From Flavobacterium sp. ZT3R18 (GTDB lineage Bacteria > Bacteroidota > Bacteroidia > Flavobacteriales > Flavobacteriaceae): 64,000 bases of DNA. Positions within the stretch are counted from its first letter, which is position 1; every line of letters begins with the position of its first letter. This document shows positions 28,999 to 37,396 of this stretch, in pieces. The DNA lies in NCBI RefSeq assembly GCF_007097385.1, contig NZ_VJZS01000002.1:2015-66014 (forward strand). Reading direction: 5' to 3'. The notes beneath the pieces are model-generated. The model saw only the letters and a program-made list of their open reading frames with translations. It was not told where the DNA came from and ran no database searches. The position numbers and the translations under genes were made by a program.

Positions 28999-29955
28999 AT
29001 GAAAATCGAACTTTACATCGCGCAGCTTTTGTACCGTTACCAATGTGTAACTGTACCAGGTTTTGGAGCTTTCTTGACCGAAATCCAATCGGCTCAATTG
29101 ATCGAAAACTCGCATTCTTTTTTTCCGCCAAAGAAGATGATTTCCTTTAATTCCTATCTAAAAAACAATGATGGATTATTGGCCAATCATATTGCCCAAG
29201 CCGAAAAAACATCCTATGATTATGCCGTAAGTGCCATAGAATATGAGGTCTTGAATTGGAAAAAAGCATTACAGGAAAACCGTACTTTTTCGATAAAAAA
29301 CATTGGTACTCTTAGTTTGAATGCCGATAACAATATCCTTTTTACTCCAAACGAACAAACCAATTATTTGACTCAATCTTTTGGGTTAAGTACTTTTGTA
29401 TCGCCAGCCGTAAAAAGAGAAGTTGTCCCGACGCTTCGGGATCAAAAAGAAACAGTTGTCGCAGAAAAAGCACCGATTGAGTTTATCCCAGAAACCAGAA
29501 AAACAACTGTTTATCTTAAGTATGCCGCTGTTTTTGTATTAGGACTAGCTGCAACGGGAACTATTGGATATCCTTTATATCAAAACCAAATTGCCTCTGA
29601 AACTATTTTGGTAGAAACAGCGGTTCAAAAACAAGTGCAGAATAAAATACAGGAAGCTACTTTCTTTATTCAGACACCAATACCGGCCGTAACTCTTTCT
29701 TTGAAATCGAACAAAGAAACTAAAATGCCGTACCATATTATGGCAGGCGCTTTTAGAAGTGAAGCTAATGCAGAAAAAAGATACGATCAACTAGTTGCCA
29801 AAGGATACAATGCGAGACGTTTGGCTGTTAATAAAAATGGACTATTCCCTGTTTTATACGGAAGCTACTCCACTTTTGCGGAAGCAGAAAAAGAGAAAGC
29901 CAAAATTACCGAAACGGATAATCCTGAAGCTTGGATCTTGATACAATCGCTATAG
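28999..29955 (+). CDS. CCDC81-like HU domain and SPOR domain membrane protein
   Basis: 318 residues from the ATG at 28999. The first 130 residues (LYIAQLLYRYQCVTVPGFGAFLTE, then FNSYLKNNDGLLANHIAQ and FSIKNIGTLSLN) match the bacterial CCDC81-type HU domains. One membrane helix follows (YAAVFVLGLAATGTIGYPLY, about residue 180), then a linker and a C-terminal SPOR domain (YHIMAGAFRSEANAEKRYDQL). SPOR domains bind denuded septal peptidoglycan; a cytoplasmic HU-like part with an outside SPOR part suggests a role at the division site, which is inference. The coding sequence contains a TCCCGA-CGCT-TCGGGA palindrome (29426-29441). Confidence 0.88.
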   Translation: MKIELYIAQLLYRYQCVTVPGFGAFLTEIQSAQLIENSHSFFPPKKMISFNSYLKNNDGLLANHIAQAEKTSYDYAVSAIEYEVLNWKKALQENRTFSIKNIGTLSLNADNNILFTPNEQTNYLTQSFGLSTFVSPAVKREVVPTLRDQKETVVAEKAPIEFIPETRKTTVYLKYAAVFVLGLAATGTIGYPLYQNQIASETILVETAVQKQVQNKIQEATFFIQTPIPAVTLSLKSNKETKMPYHIMAGAFRSEANAEKRYDQLVAKGYNARRLAVNKNGLFPVLYGSYSTFAEAEKEKAKITETDNPEAWILIQSL

Positions 29956-29979
29956 AAAATCAAAAATTCAGCATAGAAT

Positions 29980-30026
29980 AATCACGAATAAACCCGAATT
30001 AAATAGGTGTTTATTCGTGATTTTTC
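29980..30026 (+). terminator. terminator after the HU/SPOR gene
   Basis: AATCACGAATAAAC (29980-29993) pairs with GTTTATTCGTGATT (30009-30022), followed by a T-run. The sequence belongs to the CACGAATT repeat vocabulary. Confidence 0.8.
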
Positions 30027-30367
30027 GTTTTAACCTATTTCGATTCTTTTTGGTTTGGGTTATTAATTAATCTCAAGTCTTTTCAGAGCGCTTTTTTCAT
30101 TAAATACCAACTAATACGGTTAAGCCACAAAAACCTTTTAAAACCATTAAAAAATAGCTTTTCAGCCAAGTGAAAACAAATCGCATCCTTTGCGTCTTTA
30201 TCGAAACTATTGCAGGACAAACGTATGAGTTCTTTTTACCGCAGATTCGCAGATTTCAATAAAAACTTCTATCATAAATAACCGCTTTCAGCGGTATTAG
30301 CGCAAATTAGTTTCTATAAAATCACAAAATTTAGGTTTTCAAAAAATAAATCTGCGCCCCGATAGCT

Positions 30368-30555
30368 AAATGTCATTAAGGTTAAGGATTCGTCAGTTCG
30401 AGTTGAGTAATAATTTGCGATAGAAAATTTTTACGAAGTATCGAGAACCCTTGCGTTTGAAAGCTTCTCGATACAATTTTGAACATTAAAGCTATCGCAT
30501 TAATGTTTAAAATCACTCGAAGTGACGGTTAAAACGTCTTAACTTAATGATATTT
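30368..30555. mobile_element. second MITE-like copy
   Basis: The left end reads AAATGTCATTAAGGTTAAG and the right end CTTAACTTAATGATATTT, like 26979-27219. Inside are a GTCAGTTCGAGT/ACTCGAAGTGAC pair and a GTATCGAGAA/TTCTCGATAC pair, giving a nested hairpin. The rest of the 29956-30687 spacer holds a CACAGATTAC-type repeat at 30590-30650 and no gene. Confidence 0.55.
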
Positions 30556-30687
30556 AAATATATACGTTAGTAAAAATAATTAAACGTCAAACACAGATTA
30601 CACAAATTATCACAGATTAATTTGTGCTAATTTGTGGAATCTGTGTTAAAAACTGTTCTCTAATTGTCTGCGTGTTTGAGAATCCTT

Positions 30688-31494
30688 CTAATTGTGTTGC
30701 ATTAATTCCGTTTCAACTCCACTGCTGAGCCATAAAAACTTATCCTTTTCCCCTGACTTTTCAATCTCATTTTTTAAGGACTTAACCGATTGTTTAAAAT
30801 GCCACCAGCCTTCGTAATGAATGGGTATGACACTGTTTGGATTCAGAAGCTTCGTGGTTTCAATGGCTTCTTCCCCATTCATGGTCACTCTCAAATTCTT
30901 TTTCAGATATGGGAATGCCCCTGCACCCAAATGCAAAATGGCGACATCGACTTTTTTTCTTCTTTGGAGTTCAAAAATCCCTTCAAAAAGTACCGTATCT
31001 CCAGAAATATAAAGGCAACCGTTTTTTTGACCTTGCCATTCAATCGCAAATCCGATAACCTTACCCATTACTTTATCCAATCGCTTTATGTTGGTGTGTT
31101 GGGCAGGTATTGCCGTTATTTTTAATTGGGGAACTTTATCGGTTTCCACGATGTACTCTTCCCAGTTATCGAGTCCAACGGTATTGTCGTTTTTTAAACG
31201 TTTTACGGCATCTTTTGTCGAAAGCACAGTATTGACAGTCTTGATAAACGCTCGGCCGTTTTTATCTAAATTATCACTGTGATGGTCGTGGCTTAATAGC
31301 ACTAAATCTACTTTTCCGATTTCCTCATTGGATAAAGCGGGGTCGCAATATTTCTTGGAAAAAGCCAAAGGACTGCTGACATATTGCGGAAAAATACCGT
31401 CTTTTTTGTCCAAAGTGGGGTCCGTCAATATTTTGAACCCATTGATGTTGAGTAAAACACAAGCCGTGTCAATATGTGTAATGGTTACTTTCAT
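30688..31494 (-). CDS. MBL-fold metallo-hydrolase, UlaG-like
   Basis: 268 residues. The beta-lactamase-fold signature is LLSHDHHSDNLD (about residues 66-77), preceded by the UlaG-type opening ITHIDTACVLLNINGFKILTDPTL; later metal residues are in IPAQHTN, YISGDTVLFEG and IPIHYEGWWHF. These enzymes hydrolyse varied substrates such as lactones and phosphodiesters; the substrate cannot be read. It is followed by a repeat-rich spacer and preceded on the same strand by a Crp-type regulator. Confidence 0.88.
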   Translation of the reverse strand: MKVTITHIDTACVLLNINGFKILTDPTLDKKDGIFPQYVSSPLAFSKKYCDPALSNEEIGKVDLVLLSHDHHSDNLDKNGRAFIKTVNTVLSTKDAVKRLKNDNTVGLDNWEEYIVETDKVPQLKITAIPAQHTNIKRLDKVMGKVIGFAIEWQGQKNGCLYISGDTVLFEGIFELQRRKKVDVAILHLGAGAFPYLKKNLRVTMNGEEAIETTKLLNPNSVIPIHYEGWWHFKQSVKSLKNEIEKSGEKDKFLWLSSGVETELMQHN

Positions 31495-31566
31495 TTTGTA
31501 TTAGATTTTGATGTTAAATAATAATACAAAATTGGGTTCAATTTATGAGTCCAGAATTGACTTTGG

Positions 31567-32130
31567 TCAAGAAATGCGTTTCCGAATACGACTCAAGGTT
31601 TCTGGCACTACTCCAATGTACGAAGCTAGGTATTTTAGGGGTATCTGTTGAACGTATTTAGGATGTTCCTGCAGCAATTTTTCATATCTTTCTTGTGGAG
31701 ATGTCGTTAGAAGATCTAATTCTCTTTTCGCCTTTTTGGTCAATAAAAATTCGGTGGCAATGCGACCCAGTTTTTTAGCGGTTTCGCATTTTCCGTAAAG
31801 CATTTGCAGATTTTCATATGAAATCGAATACAACTGACAATCGGTTATTGCCTGTATGTAACTATTGGTTTTGGATCTGTCATAAAAGGAATCGTAGGCA
31901 CAATAAAAGGAATTCTTGAAGGCAAAATCAAACGTAATTTCTTTGTCGTTTGCCACCACATAATAGCGCACTACACCAGTGTCAATAAAGGATAGATAGT
32001 TTTCTAATTGACCATCGGAAAGGATAATTTCATTGGCGGAAAACTTACGCAATTTAACACAACTCAAAAAAGCGTTTAAGTCATTCTCCAAAAAACCCAA
32101 TTTCTCAAAATAGGTAATTAATGTTTGCAT
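31567..32130 (-). CDS. Crp/Fnr family transcriptional regulator
   Basis: 187 residues. The N-terminal part is a cyclic-nucleotide-binding-type beta roll (LRKFSANEIILSDGQLENYLSFIDTGVVRYYV) and the C-terminal part a Crp-type helix-turn-helix (IPLKYLASYIGVVPETLSRIRKRIS). The effector-pocket residues of E. coli Crp are not recognisable, which is typical of this Bacteroidota group. It lies 72 bases upstream of the MBL-fold gene on the same strand and may share its transcript or control it. Confidence 0.9.
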   Translation of the reverse strand: MQTLITYFEKLGFLENDLNAFLSCVKLRKFSANEIILSDGQLENYLSFIDTGVVRYYVVANDKEITFDFAFKNSFYCAYDSFYDRSKTNSYIQAITDCQLYSISYENLQMLYGKCETAKKLGRIATEFLLTKKAKRELDLLTTSPQERYEKLLQEHPKYVQQIPLKYLASYIGVVPETLSRIRKRIS

Positions 32131-32296
32131 TTATAGTGTTTATCTCTTGTGGATCAATAGTATTACTAAAAATGGCAGTTTGTCTAAATACTGCAACTCC
32201 ATTTTTCTTTTGTTAAATTCGGAAGTAAATATAGTGGATTTAAACTATACCCAAAATGCTTTTAAAAAATTGTAACTAAACCATTAAAGTCGAAAA

Positions 32297-32322
32297 ACCC
32301 CGAAATGGTTCCATTTCGGGGC
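32297..32322 (-). terminator. terminator after the cupin gene
   Basis: A perfect 11-base stem, CCCCGAAATGG (32298-32308) and CCATTTCGGGG (32311-32321), with a two-base loop and a T-run on the minus strand. Confidence 0.85.
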
Positions 32323-32359
32323 TTAATTTTAGTTCCTTTCTTTACTATGTGTAAAGGTA

Positions 32360-32728
32360 TTATTTTATTTCAGTGACAATGACAGTAAAAGGCTTTTTGC
32401 CAATATTAGAGGTTCTGTGCGTTACGGCTGGAGACCACATCGATTGACCTGCTTTTAAATCAACATTGGCTGGTTCTTTATCTTTAATTTCCACTTTCAT
32501 TTTTAAATCGGTTTTGGTATAAACGGTATACTGCGGATGTGAGTGCCATTCGGCAATAGCACCGGGAGCAAAAGTTACTTCCGTAACGTTAACATGTTCG
32601 TTGTCCAATAAAACTTTCATGGTAACACCAGGCCATGGTGTTTTAGTTTCCTGTGCGTTGACAGTTTGAACGTTCATAAATACTGTGAATGCAATCACTG
32701 ACAGCATCATTAAAATTGTTTTTTTCAT
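32360..32728 (-). CDS. secreted small cupin protein
   Basis: 122 residues. Signal peptide MKKTILMMLSVIAFTVFMNVQTVNAQ is followed by one cupin barrel with metal-type histidines in EWHSHPQYTVY and a second motif around WSPAVTHRTSN. Exported single-domain cupins of this kind are common and rarely characterised; the reaction, if any, is unknown. Its own terminator separates it from the Crp-type regulator downstream. Confidence 0.85.
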   Translation of the reverse strand: MKKTILMMLSVIAFTVFMNVQTVNAQETKTPWPGVTMKVLLDNEHVNVTEVTFAPGAIAEWHSHPQYTVYTKTDLKMKVEIKDKEPANVDLKAGQSMWSPAVTHRTSNIGKKPFTVIVTEIK

Positions 32729-33222
32729 CTTATTTTCATTTTAATTTTTGCCTACTCTGTTTGGTTTTCGGCTACTCCGTCTTTTATAGCGGTTTTCATT
32801 TTGAATAAGGTCTTTTTCAACTATCAAAAAAAGCATTAAGAAAAACTATGGTTTTGAGCTTTTATTTCTAAGGTGTTATTCTTGAAAGTGCTCTACCTTT
32901 TGGGTAAATTAACAAACTTTCATGCCGTGCAAATTTTTAAAAAACAGAAGTGGGGAAGCGTGAATTATTTAATCCGCTAATTTACAAAAAAACGAGTAAA
33001 CAACAGTTGAATTTAGATGAATTATATTTGTAAAATACTAATTTTTAGTTGTTTATACAAAAACCTACTAAAGACTGATGAAACCGATACTTCAACACAT
33101 CGGTAGAAATTTAAAATAACGGAGTGATTGAAACAATCGTGCCAAAAGAAAAAGTTTCTACGACTATAGATTTTTTAATAGTTAAAAAGTAAAGATTGAC
33201 TAATCAGTCATTACGATTTATA
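32729..33222. other. intergenic region with TetR-type palindrome
   Basis: 494 bases with no gene I can support. At 33197-33210 lies TGACTAATCAGTCA, arms TGACT/AGTCA around four bases, matching the site in front of the TetR-type gene. Confidence 0.5.
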
Positions 33223-33786
33223 TTAATCTTCAATCATTTTCCATAGCAGATCGAAAGCCTCTTGAATCAGTTCCAACTGAGCTTCATTTGTTAAATCATT
33301 CGCAATGATATAATTATACAAACCATTTATATGCGCAGTAACTAATGAGAAAATAAAAGCAGCTGGCATTGGTTTTAAGAGAACAATATCAATTCCGTTT
33401 TGGATGAGGATGAAGAGTGGGTGTTCTTCCTGATTTAAAATGGTTGGGGCTATTTGTTGAAAATAGGGAGAATGATTGAATTGCTGCATATATTGATACT
33501 GAGTCCGATTATCCAAACTCCAGAAAAGAGTTACAACGAAAAGGGATTGGAATGATTCTTTGGAAATCGAATGGGAACTCATTCTTTCGATGATGAAATC
33601 ATCCATTTCTTCTAAAATGCTGTGGTATAAAGTAACGATAAGTTCGTCTTTGGTCTTGAAGTAATTAAACAGTGTCCCGTTGGCCACACCGGCTTCTTGC
33701 GCAATTTTACTGGTTGCTGTACCGTGAAATCCCAATTCAACAAATAATTGGGTGGCTGTATTAATAATAATTTGCTTTTTGTCCAT
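33223..33786 (-). CDS. TetR/AcrR family transcriptional regulator
   Basis: 187 residues. The N-terminal TetR helix-turn-helix is clear (IINTATQLFVELGFHGTATSKIAQEAGVANGTLFNYFKTKDELIVTLYH across residues 6-54). The remaining 130 residues are helical and form the ligand and dimer domain. A likely operator, TGACTAGTCAGTCA at 33799-33812, lies 13 bases before the start, so it probably represses itself. No efflux or enzyme operon stands next to it, which is unusual for this family. Confidence 0.92.
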   Translation of the reverse strand: MDKKQIIINTATQLFVELGFHGTATSKIAQEAGVANGTLFNYFKTKDELIVTLYHSILEEMDDFIIERMSSHSISKESFQSLFVVTLFWSLDNRTQYQYMQQFNHSPYFQQIAPTILNQEEHPLFILIQNGIDIVLLKPMPAAFIFSLVTAHINGLYNYIIANDLTNEAQLELIQEAFDLLWKMIED

Positions 33787-33798
33787 TTATATAATTAT

Positions 33799-33812
33799 TG
33801 ACTAGTCAGTCA
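33799..33812. promoter_or_regulatory. likely TetR-type operator
   Basis: TGACT-AGTC-AGTCA, with perfect 5-base arms, directly upstream of the regulator start. An identical 14-mer is at 34742-34755 and a variant at 33197-33210. Confidence 0.65.
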
Positions 33813-34284
33813 CAAATGTAGCAATAATAAATCACTAACTACCACTAAGCAGTTGATCGATTTTTAAACCATGTCCAAACACCTGCTTAATTTAAGACAC
33901 TGCCATTTTCTCTAAACAGAACATCTCATTTTTTATTAAAATCATTTTGGCAAGACGCATAGACTATTTTCAATTCTGAAGATCATACTTCATTTGCTTT
34001 TGATATGGCCTAAAAAGGATCAGATTGGTCGCCTTTCATTGTGGTATGGATCGCAAATCCTGCGATAGTTACGATGGTAAATTTGACACATCCATCTAGC
34101 AGTACAACCACCTAAAACCTTGATTTTTTACTATATACCTTCTTAATAACACTAAATAAAAACAATCTTTTTGTATTTTAATCGGATTTTTATGCTTCTT
34201 GGCAGATATATTTTTAATAGTAATACCCTTAATATAAATTCGTAGTAATCTTAACATGAAAACCAAAAAAGTAAACCAAAAAAA
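33813..34284. other. intergenic region, possible gene remnant
   Basis: No intact gene. On the minus strand 34120-34010 a short open stretch reads VKFTIVTIAGFAIHTTMKGD and then meets stops, which looks like a decayed gene end. The rest is AT-rich. Confidence 0.3.
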
Positions 34285-34506
34285 ATGAAAACCACCAATT
34301 TATCCACCAAAGTATGTGCCTACCTAATCTATACTTATGTAAGCATCGCAGCATTTTTAGTGATGTCAGTAAGTAAAATTACTGAAAATGTAGAAAGCAT
34401 TGAAAAAACATTAAATTTCAATCCAATTCTATCAACAATAATTGTTTTAAACATGATAACATTGGCATCCTTCTATTATTATAAAAAAAGCATAGTAAAC
34501 AAATGA
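34285..34506 (+). CDS. small two-helix membrane protein, unknown
   Basis: 73 residues with two hydrophobic segments (VCAYLIYTYVSIAAFLVMSV and PILSTIIVLNMITLASFYYY) joined by a short charged stretch rich in Glu. No family recognised. Support for a real gene: an ATG start after an A-rich stretch, membrane-type composition, and a terminator 39 bases after the stop. A very short in-frame-terminated reading frame (ATGAAAACCAAAAAAGTAAA) lies just upstream and could be a leader. Confidence 0.55.
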   Translation: MKTTNLSTKVCAYLIYTYVSIAAFLVMSVSKITENVESIEKTLNFNPILSTIIVLNMITLASFYYYKKSIVNK

Positions 34507-34548
34507 TAAAAAAATACTTTTAAAATCATAAATACTCCACTACAAATT

Positions 34549-34582
34549 AAAAAGAGACTGAAAAATATTCAGTCTCTTTTTT
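34549..34582 (+). terminator. terminator after the small membrane protein
   Basis: AAAGAGACTGAA and TTCAGTCTCTTT form a 12-base stem with a short loop, followed by T-rich sequence. Confidence 0.85.
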
Positions 34583-34741
34583 TATTTATTGTGCACACAA
34601 TTTCGGCTACAAATTCTGAAACATTTATGCAGCCTTACCAAAAACTATTGAAAACAAGCAAGTAACTGAATCTAATTACAACTAACTGTTTAAGTACTTA
34701 TCCAACAATTAAGAGTTTTTATATCATTCAAAACAACTTAT

Positions 34742-34755
34742 TGACTAGTCAGTCA
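34742..34755. promoter_or_regulatory. orphan TetR-type operator copy
   Basis: TGACTAGTCAGTCA, identical to the site at 33799, in a gene-free spacer (34583-35016) between the 3' ends of two convergent genes. Nothing else was seen in this spacer. Confidence 0.55.
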
Positions 34756-35016
34756 AAAATATGAAAGCTGTAAATACTCAAAAAAAATAAAGAATCTAGT
34801 CCTTTGTTTAAAGTCCATGAATGAAACTTATGTAATGTACATTGCCAAACAAATTTCTGTTTTACGATTAAAGCGGTTTCGCTTCGGTTCTAGTGTGTTT
34901 TTTAAAACTTTCAAGTTTGATGTCATTTGATTCAAAAAAAGTCTTTAAAGCGGTTTATAATGCATGACAGATACAAAACCCTAAAAAAGTCAAAAAAATA
35001 ACGCTGACCGTTTTGA

Positions 35017-35514
35017 CTATGCGTCTTGCAGGTATTGTAATTTTTCCTTGTTTTCAAACTTAGAAATAATCTGATGTATTATAAATCTTGTTCCGTCGAA
35101 TAGATTAAAATTTAAAGCCTCTTCTAAATCTACCCATTTTATGTCTTTTGTTTCATTGCTATTAAAAGTAAATTCTACCTCATTGGCAAAAGCCAAATAG
35201 GCAAAATCCAAATGATAATGGGACTCTTCTAGGGTTGACGCTGGAATTTGCTGTTGATAAAAGTATTCAGGAGCCAAAACCCATTCCGAATCATTGACCT
35301 TATTTTCGGCATGCAAAAAAGAAAAAAGCTTAATACTCAATCCCGTTTCTTCCCTAGCTTCCCGAATGGCAGCTTCTACTTGGTTTTCACAAGGTTCAAT
35401 ATGCCCCCCAGGAACCATCCAGCGATCGAATTTTTTATGATGAATGAGTGCTATTTTTAAATTACTTTCAAAAGTATTGATAATGAAAACGCTAGTTGTA
35501 AATTGTTTGAGCAT
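35017..35514 (-). CDS. NUDIX hydrolase
   Basis: 165 residues. The Nudix box is complete: GGHIEPCENQVEAAIREARE then ETGL (about residues 37-60), fitting GX5EX7REUXEEXGU with metal-binding glutamates in place. The flanking part starts TTSVFIINTFESNLKIALIHHKKFDRWMVPGGH, as in ADP-ribose- or nucleotide-diphosphate-cleaving members; the substrate is not predictable. Single gene convergent with the small membrane protein. Confidence 0.92.
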   Translation of the reverse strand: MLKQFTTSVFIINTFESNLKIALIHHKKFDRWMVPGGHIEPCENQVEAAIREAREETGLSIKLFSFLHAENKVNDSEWVLAPEYFYQQQIPASTLEESHYHLDFAYLAFANEVEFTFNSNETKDIKWVDLEEALNFNLFDGTRFIIHQIISKFENKEKLQYLQDA

Positions 35515-35666
35515 AGTTTTTTTTATTGTGGCTTTCTTTCTGGCTAATTACAACTGAACGATAACGAAGTAAAGAAGAAAATTTATTGATACAATGACAT
35601 TATTTGCATTTACAACCAATTGGTTTTCGTTACACAAACAGCAAACAATGCAGATCTACAATCAAA

Positions 35667-35765
35667 GTCCTTGCGAGGAACGAAGCAATCTCACTATCGC
35701 AAGCAAACAAAACAAATGATTGGAATGGATATAGCAAATGAGATTGCTTCGTTCCTCGCAAGGAC
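35667..35765. repeat. GAGATTGCTTCGTTCCTCGC inverted repeat, long loop
   Basis: 26-base perfect arms at 35667-35692 and 35740-35765 enclose 47 bases. The same arm family with a short loop lies at 58755-58819. Confidence 0.95.
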
Positions 35766-35942
35766 TCAGCAAACCCAGCTGCGCATTACATGATTAAAAA
35801 TAACAGTTTTGTTACTTTCTTGTTTTTTAATAACTCTCGAAAAGCATACAATTCTAAAAGACTTTAACGATAAAAAGCAGGAGACTTTTATCATATTTAG
35901 CGTTTTCAAGAACTTTTAAAGATATGATTCAGAGACATTTGC

Positions 35943-36000
35943 GTAGCGTGTAGCAGCGAACACTTAGAGGAGCTAGGGTAGCGTGTAGATACGAACACTT
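35943..36000. repeat. two direct repeats of 23 bases, 35-bp period
   Basis: Copies at 35943-35965 and 35978-36000 differ at three central bases (GTAGCGTGTAG...CGAACACTT). They are followed by GAGCGGGGGTTAGGTGGCTG, at the 3' boundary of the accessory island. The rest of the 35515-36029 spacer contains no gene. Confidence 0.75.
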
Positions 36001-36029
36001 AAAAGAGCGGGGGTTAGGTGGCTGGATTT

Positions 36030-36578
36030 TTATTCATTTCCATTTTTCATTTTTTGCAGATTTTCAGTTTGAGTAGGCCAGTAAGTGTTATTATGAACTA
36101 CAAAATAATCGTTTGCTTGGCTTAATTGAAGTTTTTTTACTTCTTCATTGAGCCACTTGTATATATTTTCAAATTCGACATTTTCTTTTGCCGTTGAAAA
36201 TCTAATTTTAGCTTCATTTACCAAATATTTACATTGAATTCTCGCATCTTCCCTTAATTCTTCTTTCCGTTTAAATCCTTTGTTATTCATATAAAGCAAA
36301 ATGACTGACGAAACTGAAGGAAGAATAAACGAAATAATTGTAAAAATAAGTGCATCTTTATCTTCTATTTTTAAAATTCCTTTCAAGCCAATAGTAATAG
36401 TTACCAAAAATCCGATTATCGTTATTATGGCAAAAAGGCGATTGTTTATTTTTTCATAATATTCAGAATCACTTTTATAACTCTCATAATATTTCTCATC
36501 GATATGATTAATAAAATTTTCGGTTAAAGATTTTGCATCTTTTTCTGACCACTCTATTTTATTGTTTTTATTTACCAT
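36030..36578 (-). CDS. two-transmembrane protein, SLATT-like (tentative)
   Basis: 182 residues from the ATG at 36578; a longer frame uses only a TTG that sits inside a hairpin. Seen: a charged N-terminal helix region (KDAKSLTENFINHIDEKYYESYK), two adjacent membrane helices (LFAIITIIGFLVTITIGL and ALIFTIISFILPSVSSVILLY, about residues 49-95), then a Lys/Arg-rich cytoplasmic helical tail. This arrangement resembles SLATT proteins, predicted pore-forming effectors in nucleotide-signalling defence systems, but the match is by layout only. It is the last gene of the three-gene island. Confidence 0.55.
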   Translation of the reverse strand: MVNKNNKIEWSEKDAKSLTENFINHIDEKYYESYKSDSEYYEKINNRLFAIITIIGFLVTITIGLKGILKIEDKDALIFTIISFILPSVSSVILLYMNNKGFKRKEELREDARIQCKYLVNEAKIRFSTAKENVEFENIYKWLNEEVKKLQLSQANDYFVVHNNTYWPTQTENLQKMKNGNE

Positions 36579-36584
36579 AATATT

Positions 36585-36672
36585 TTCTATGTAGTTATGT
36601 TCGGATAAGCTTGCCACTAACTTGAACCCGTTACGCAAAGTCTCCAGACTTTGCGGAGCACGGGATGGCTGC
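36585..36672. repeat. attC-like junction 1, structured
   Basis: TTGCCACTAACTTGAACCCG (36610-36629) leads into a perfect 10-base stem CGCAAAGTCT/AGACTTTGCG with a 2-base loop (36634-36655), then a CACGGGATGGCTGCCAT return arm. The outer GCCA and CCCGT segments pair as well, giving an imperfect hairpin of about 60 bases between two genes. Confidence 0.6.
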
Positions 36673-36676
36673 CATT

Positions 36677-37243
36677 CTATATTTCATTTAGAAGTTCGTT
36701 GTTTTTTTTCTGTAAAATTGTCATTCTTGCTTTAATGATTTCAACAAAAGAATTTGGATATGGGGCATCAAAATCTATTGGGTTCAACTTGCTCGTTGAA
36801 TTAATCTTTCTGATCGTATCATAAACGGTAACATGCTTAATATAAGCGTTAATGCTTTCTTGAAGTTCGTTATCTATTTCTACAAAGTGAATATTGTTTT
36901 GAATAGTTGATAGAATTTCATTATGATTCTTGAGTATGTAATCTTTCTCTATAATGTCATTAGTTTCTTGAGGCAATGCATCTTTGCTTCCTGATAATTG
37001 AGGAGACAATTTCCATAAAGCATTATCTTTTTGGAGTCTAAAATAGATTGGATAATAGAAATTTGAAAGCTGTTTCTCGATTTGTGAATAAATTTTATCT
37101 CTATTAGTTTCTTTGATTTTATTCTGTAGAGTTATTCTTTGTTTGTCGATTTCTAAATATTTACTAATCCAAAAGCCTGCTAAAGCAATTATTATAGCTA
37201 ATAAACCTTTCTCAACAATTATCTCAATTAATTTATCTGTCAT
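36677..37243 (-). CDS. membrane-anchored protein of unknown function
   Basis: 188 residues. One N-terminal membrane helix (GLLAIIIALAGFWISKYL, residues 13-30) followed by about 155 mainly helical, charged residues with no recognised domain (QLSNFYYPIYFRLQKDNALWKL; HVTVYDTIRKINS). No signal peptide cleavage site is evident, so the body is probably cytoplasmic. It stands in a three-gene island with structured junctions on both sides. Function unknown. Confidence 0.6.
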   Translation of the reverse strand: MTDKLIEIIVEKGLLAIIIALAGFWISKYLEIDKQRITLQNKIKETNRDKIYSQIEKQLSNFYYPIYFRLQKDNALWKLSPQLSGSKDALPQETNDIIEKDYILKNHNEILSTIQNNIHFVEIDNELQESINAYIKHVTVYDTIRKINSTSKLNPIDFDAPYPNSFVEIIKARMTILQKKNNELLNEI

Positions 37244-37254
37244 AATTCAGATTT

Positions 37255-37396
37255 TATATGGTTGCCATCAACGTTCTCGCGCCTCTAGCCGTTTGCAAGT
37301 TATGAAAACGATTATTTTCGGCTAAACGAAAATACGATGAAAAAACGGTAATTCCACTAAATTTGCAAATGGCTAGAGACGTGTGTTGGAGGCAGT
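37255..37396. repeat. attC-like junction 2, large imperfect hairpin
   Basis: Left arm TTGCCATCAACGTTCTCGCG (37261) plus CTCTAGCCGTTTGCAA pairs with TTGCAAATGGCTAGAG (from about 37366) plus ACGTGTGTTGGAGGCA, leaving a loop of about 60 bases. Total about 135 bases, the size and layout (R box, spacer, L box, loop, L, spacer, R) of an integron attC site. Confidence 0.6.

Noticed and set aside
33900..34130. Pseudogene call for the decayed frame
   Set aside because: About 28 residues are readable before stops and I could not name the family; left as a note.
37255..37396. True integron attC with canonical GTTRRRY core
   Set aside because: The layout fits, but the cores read GTTGATG and GTTAGTG, not GTTRRRY, and no integrase gene is present; reported only as attC-like.
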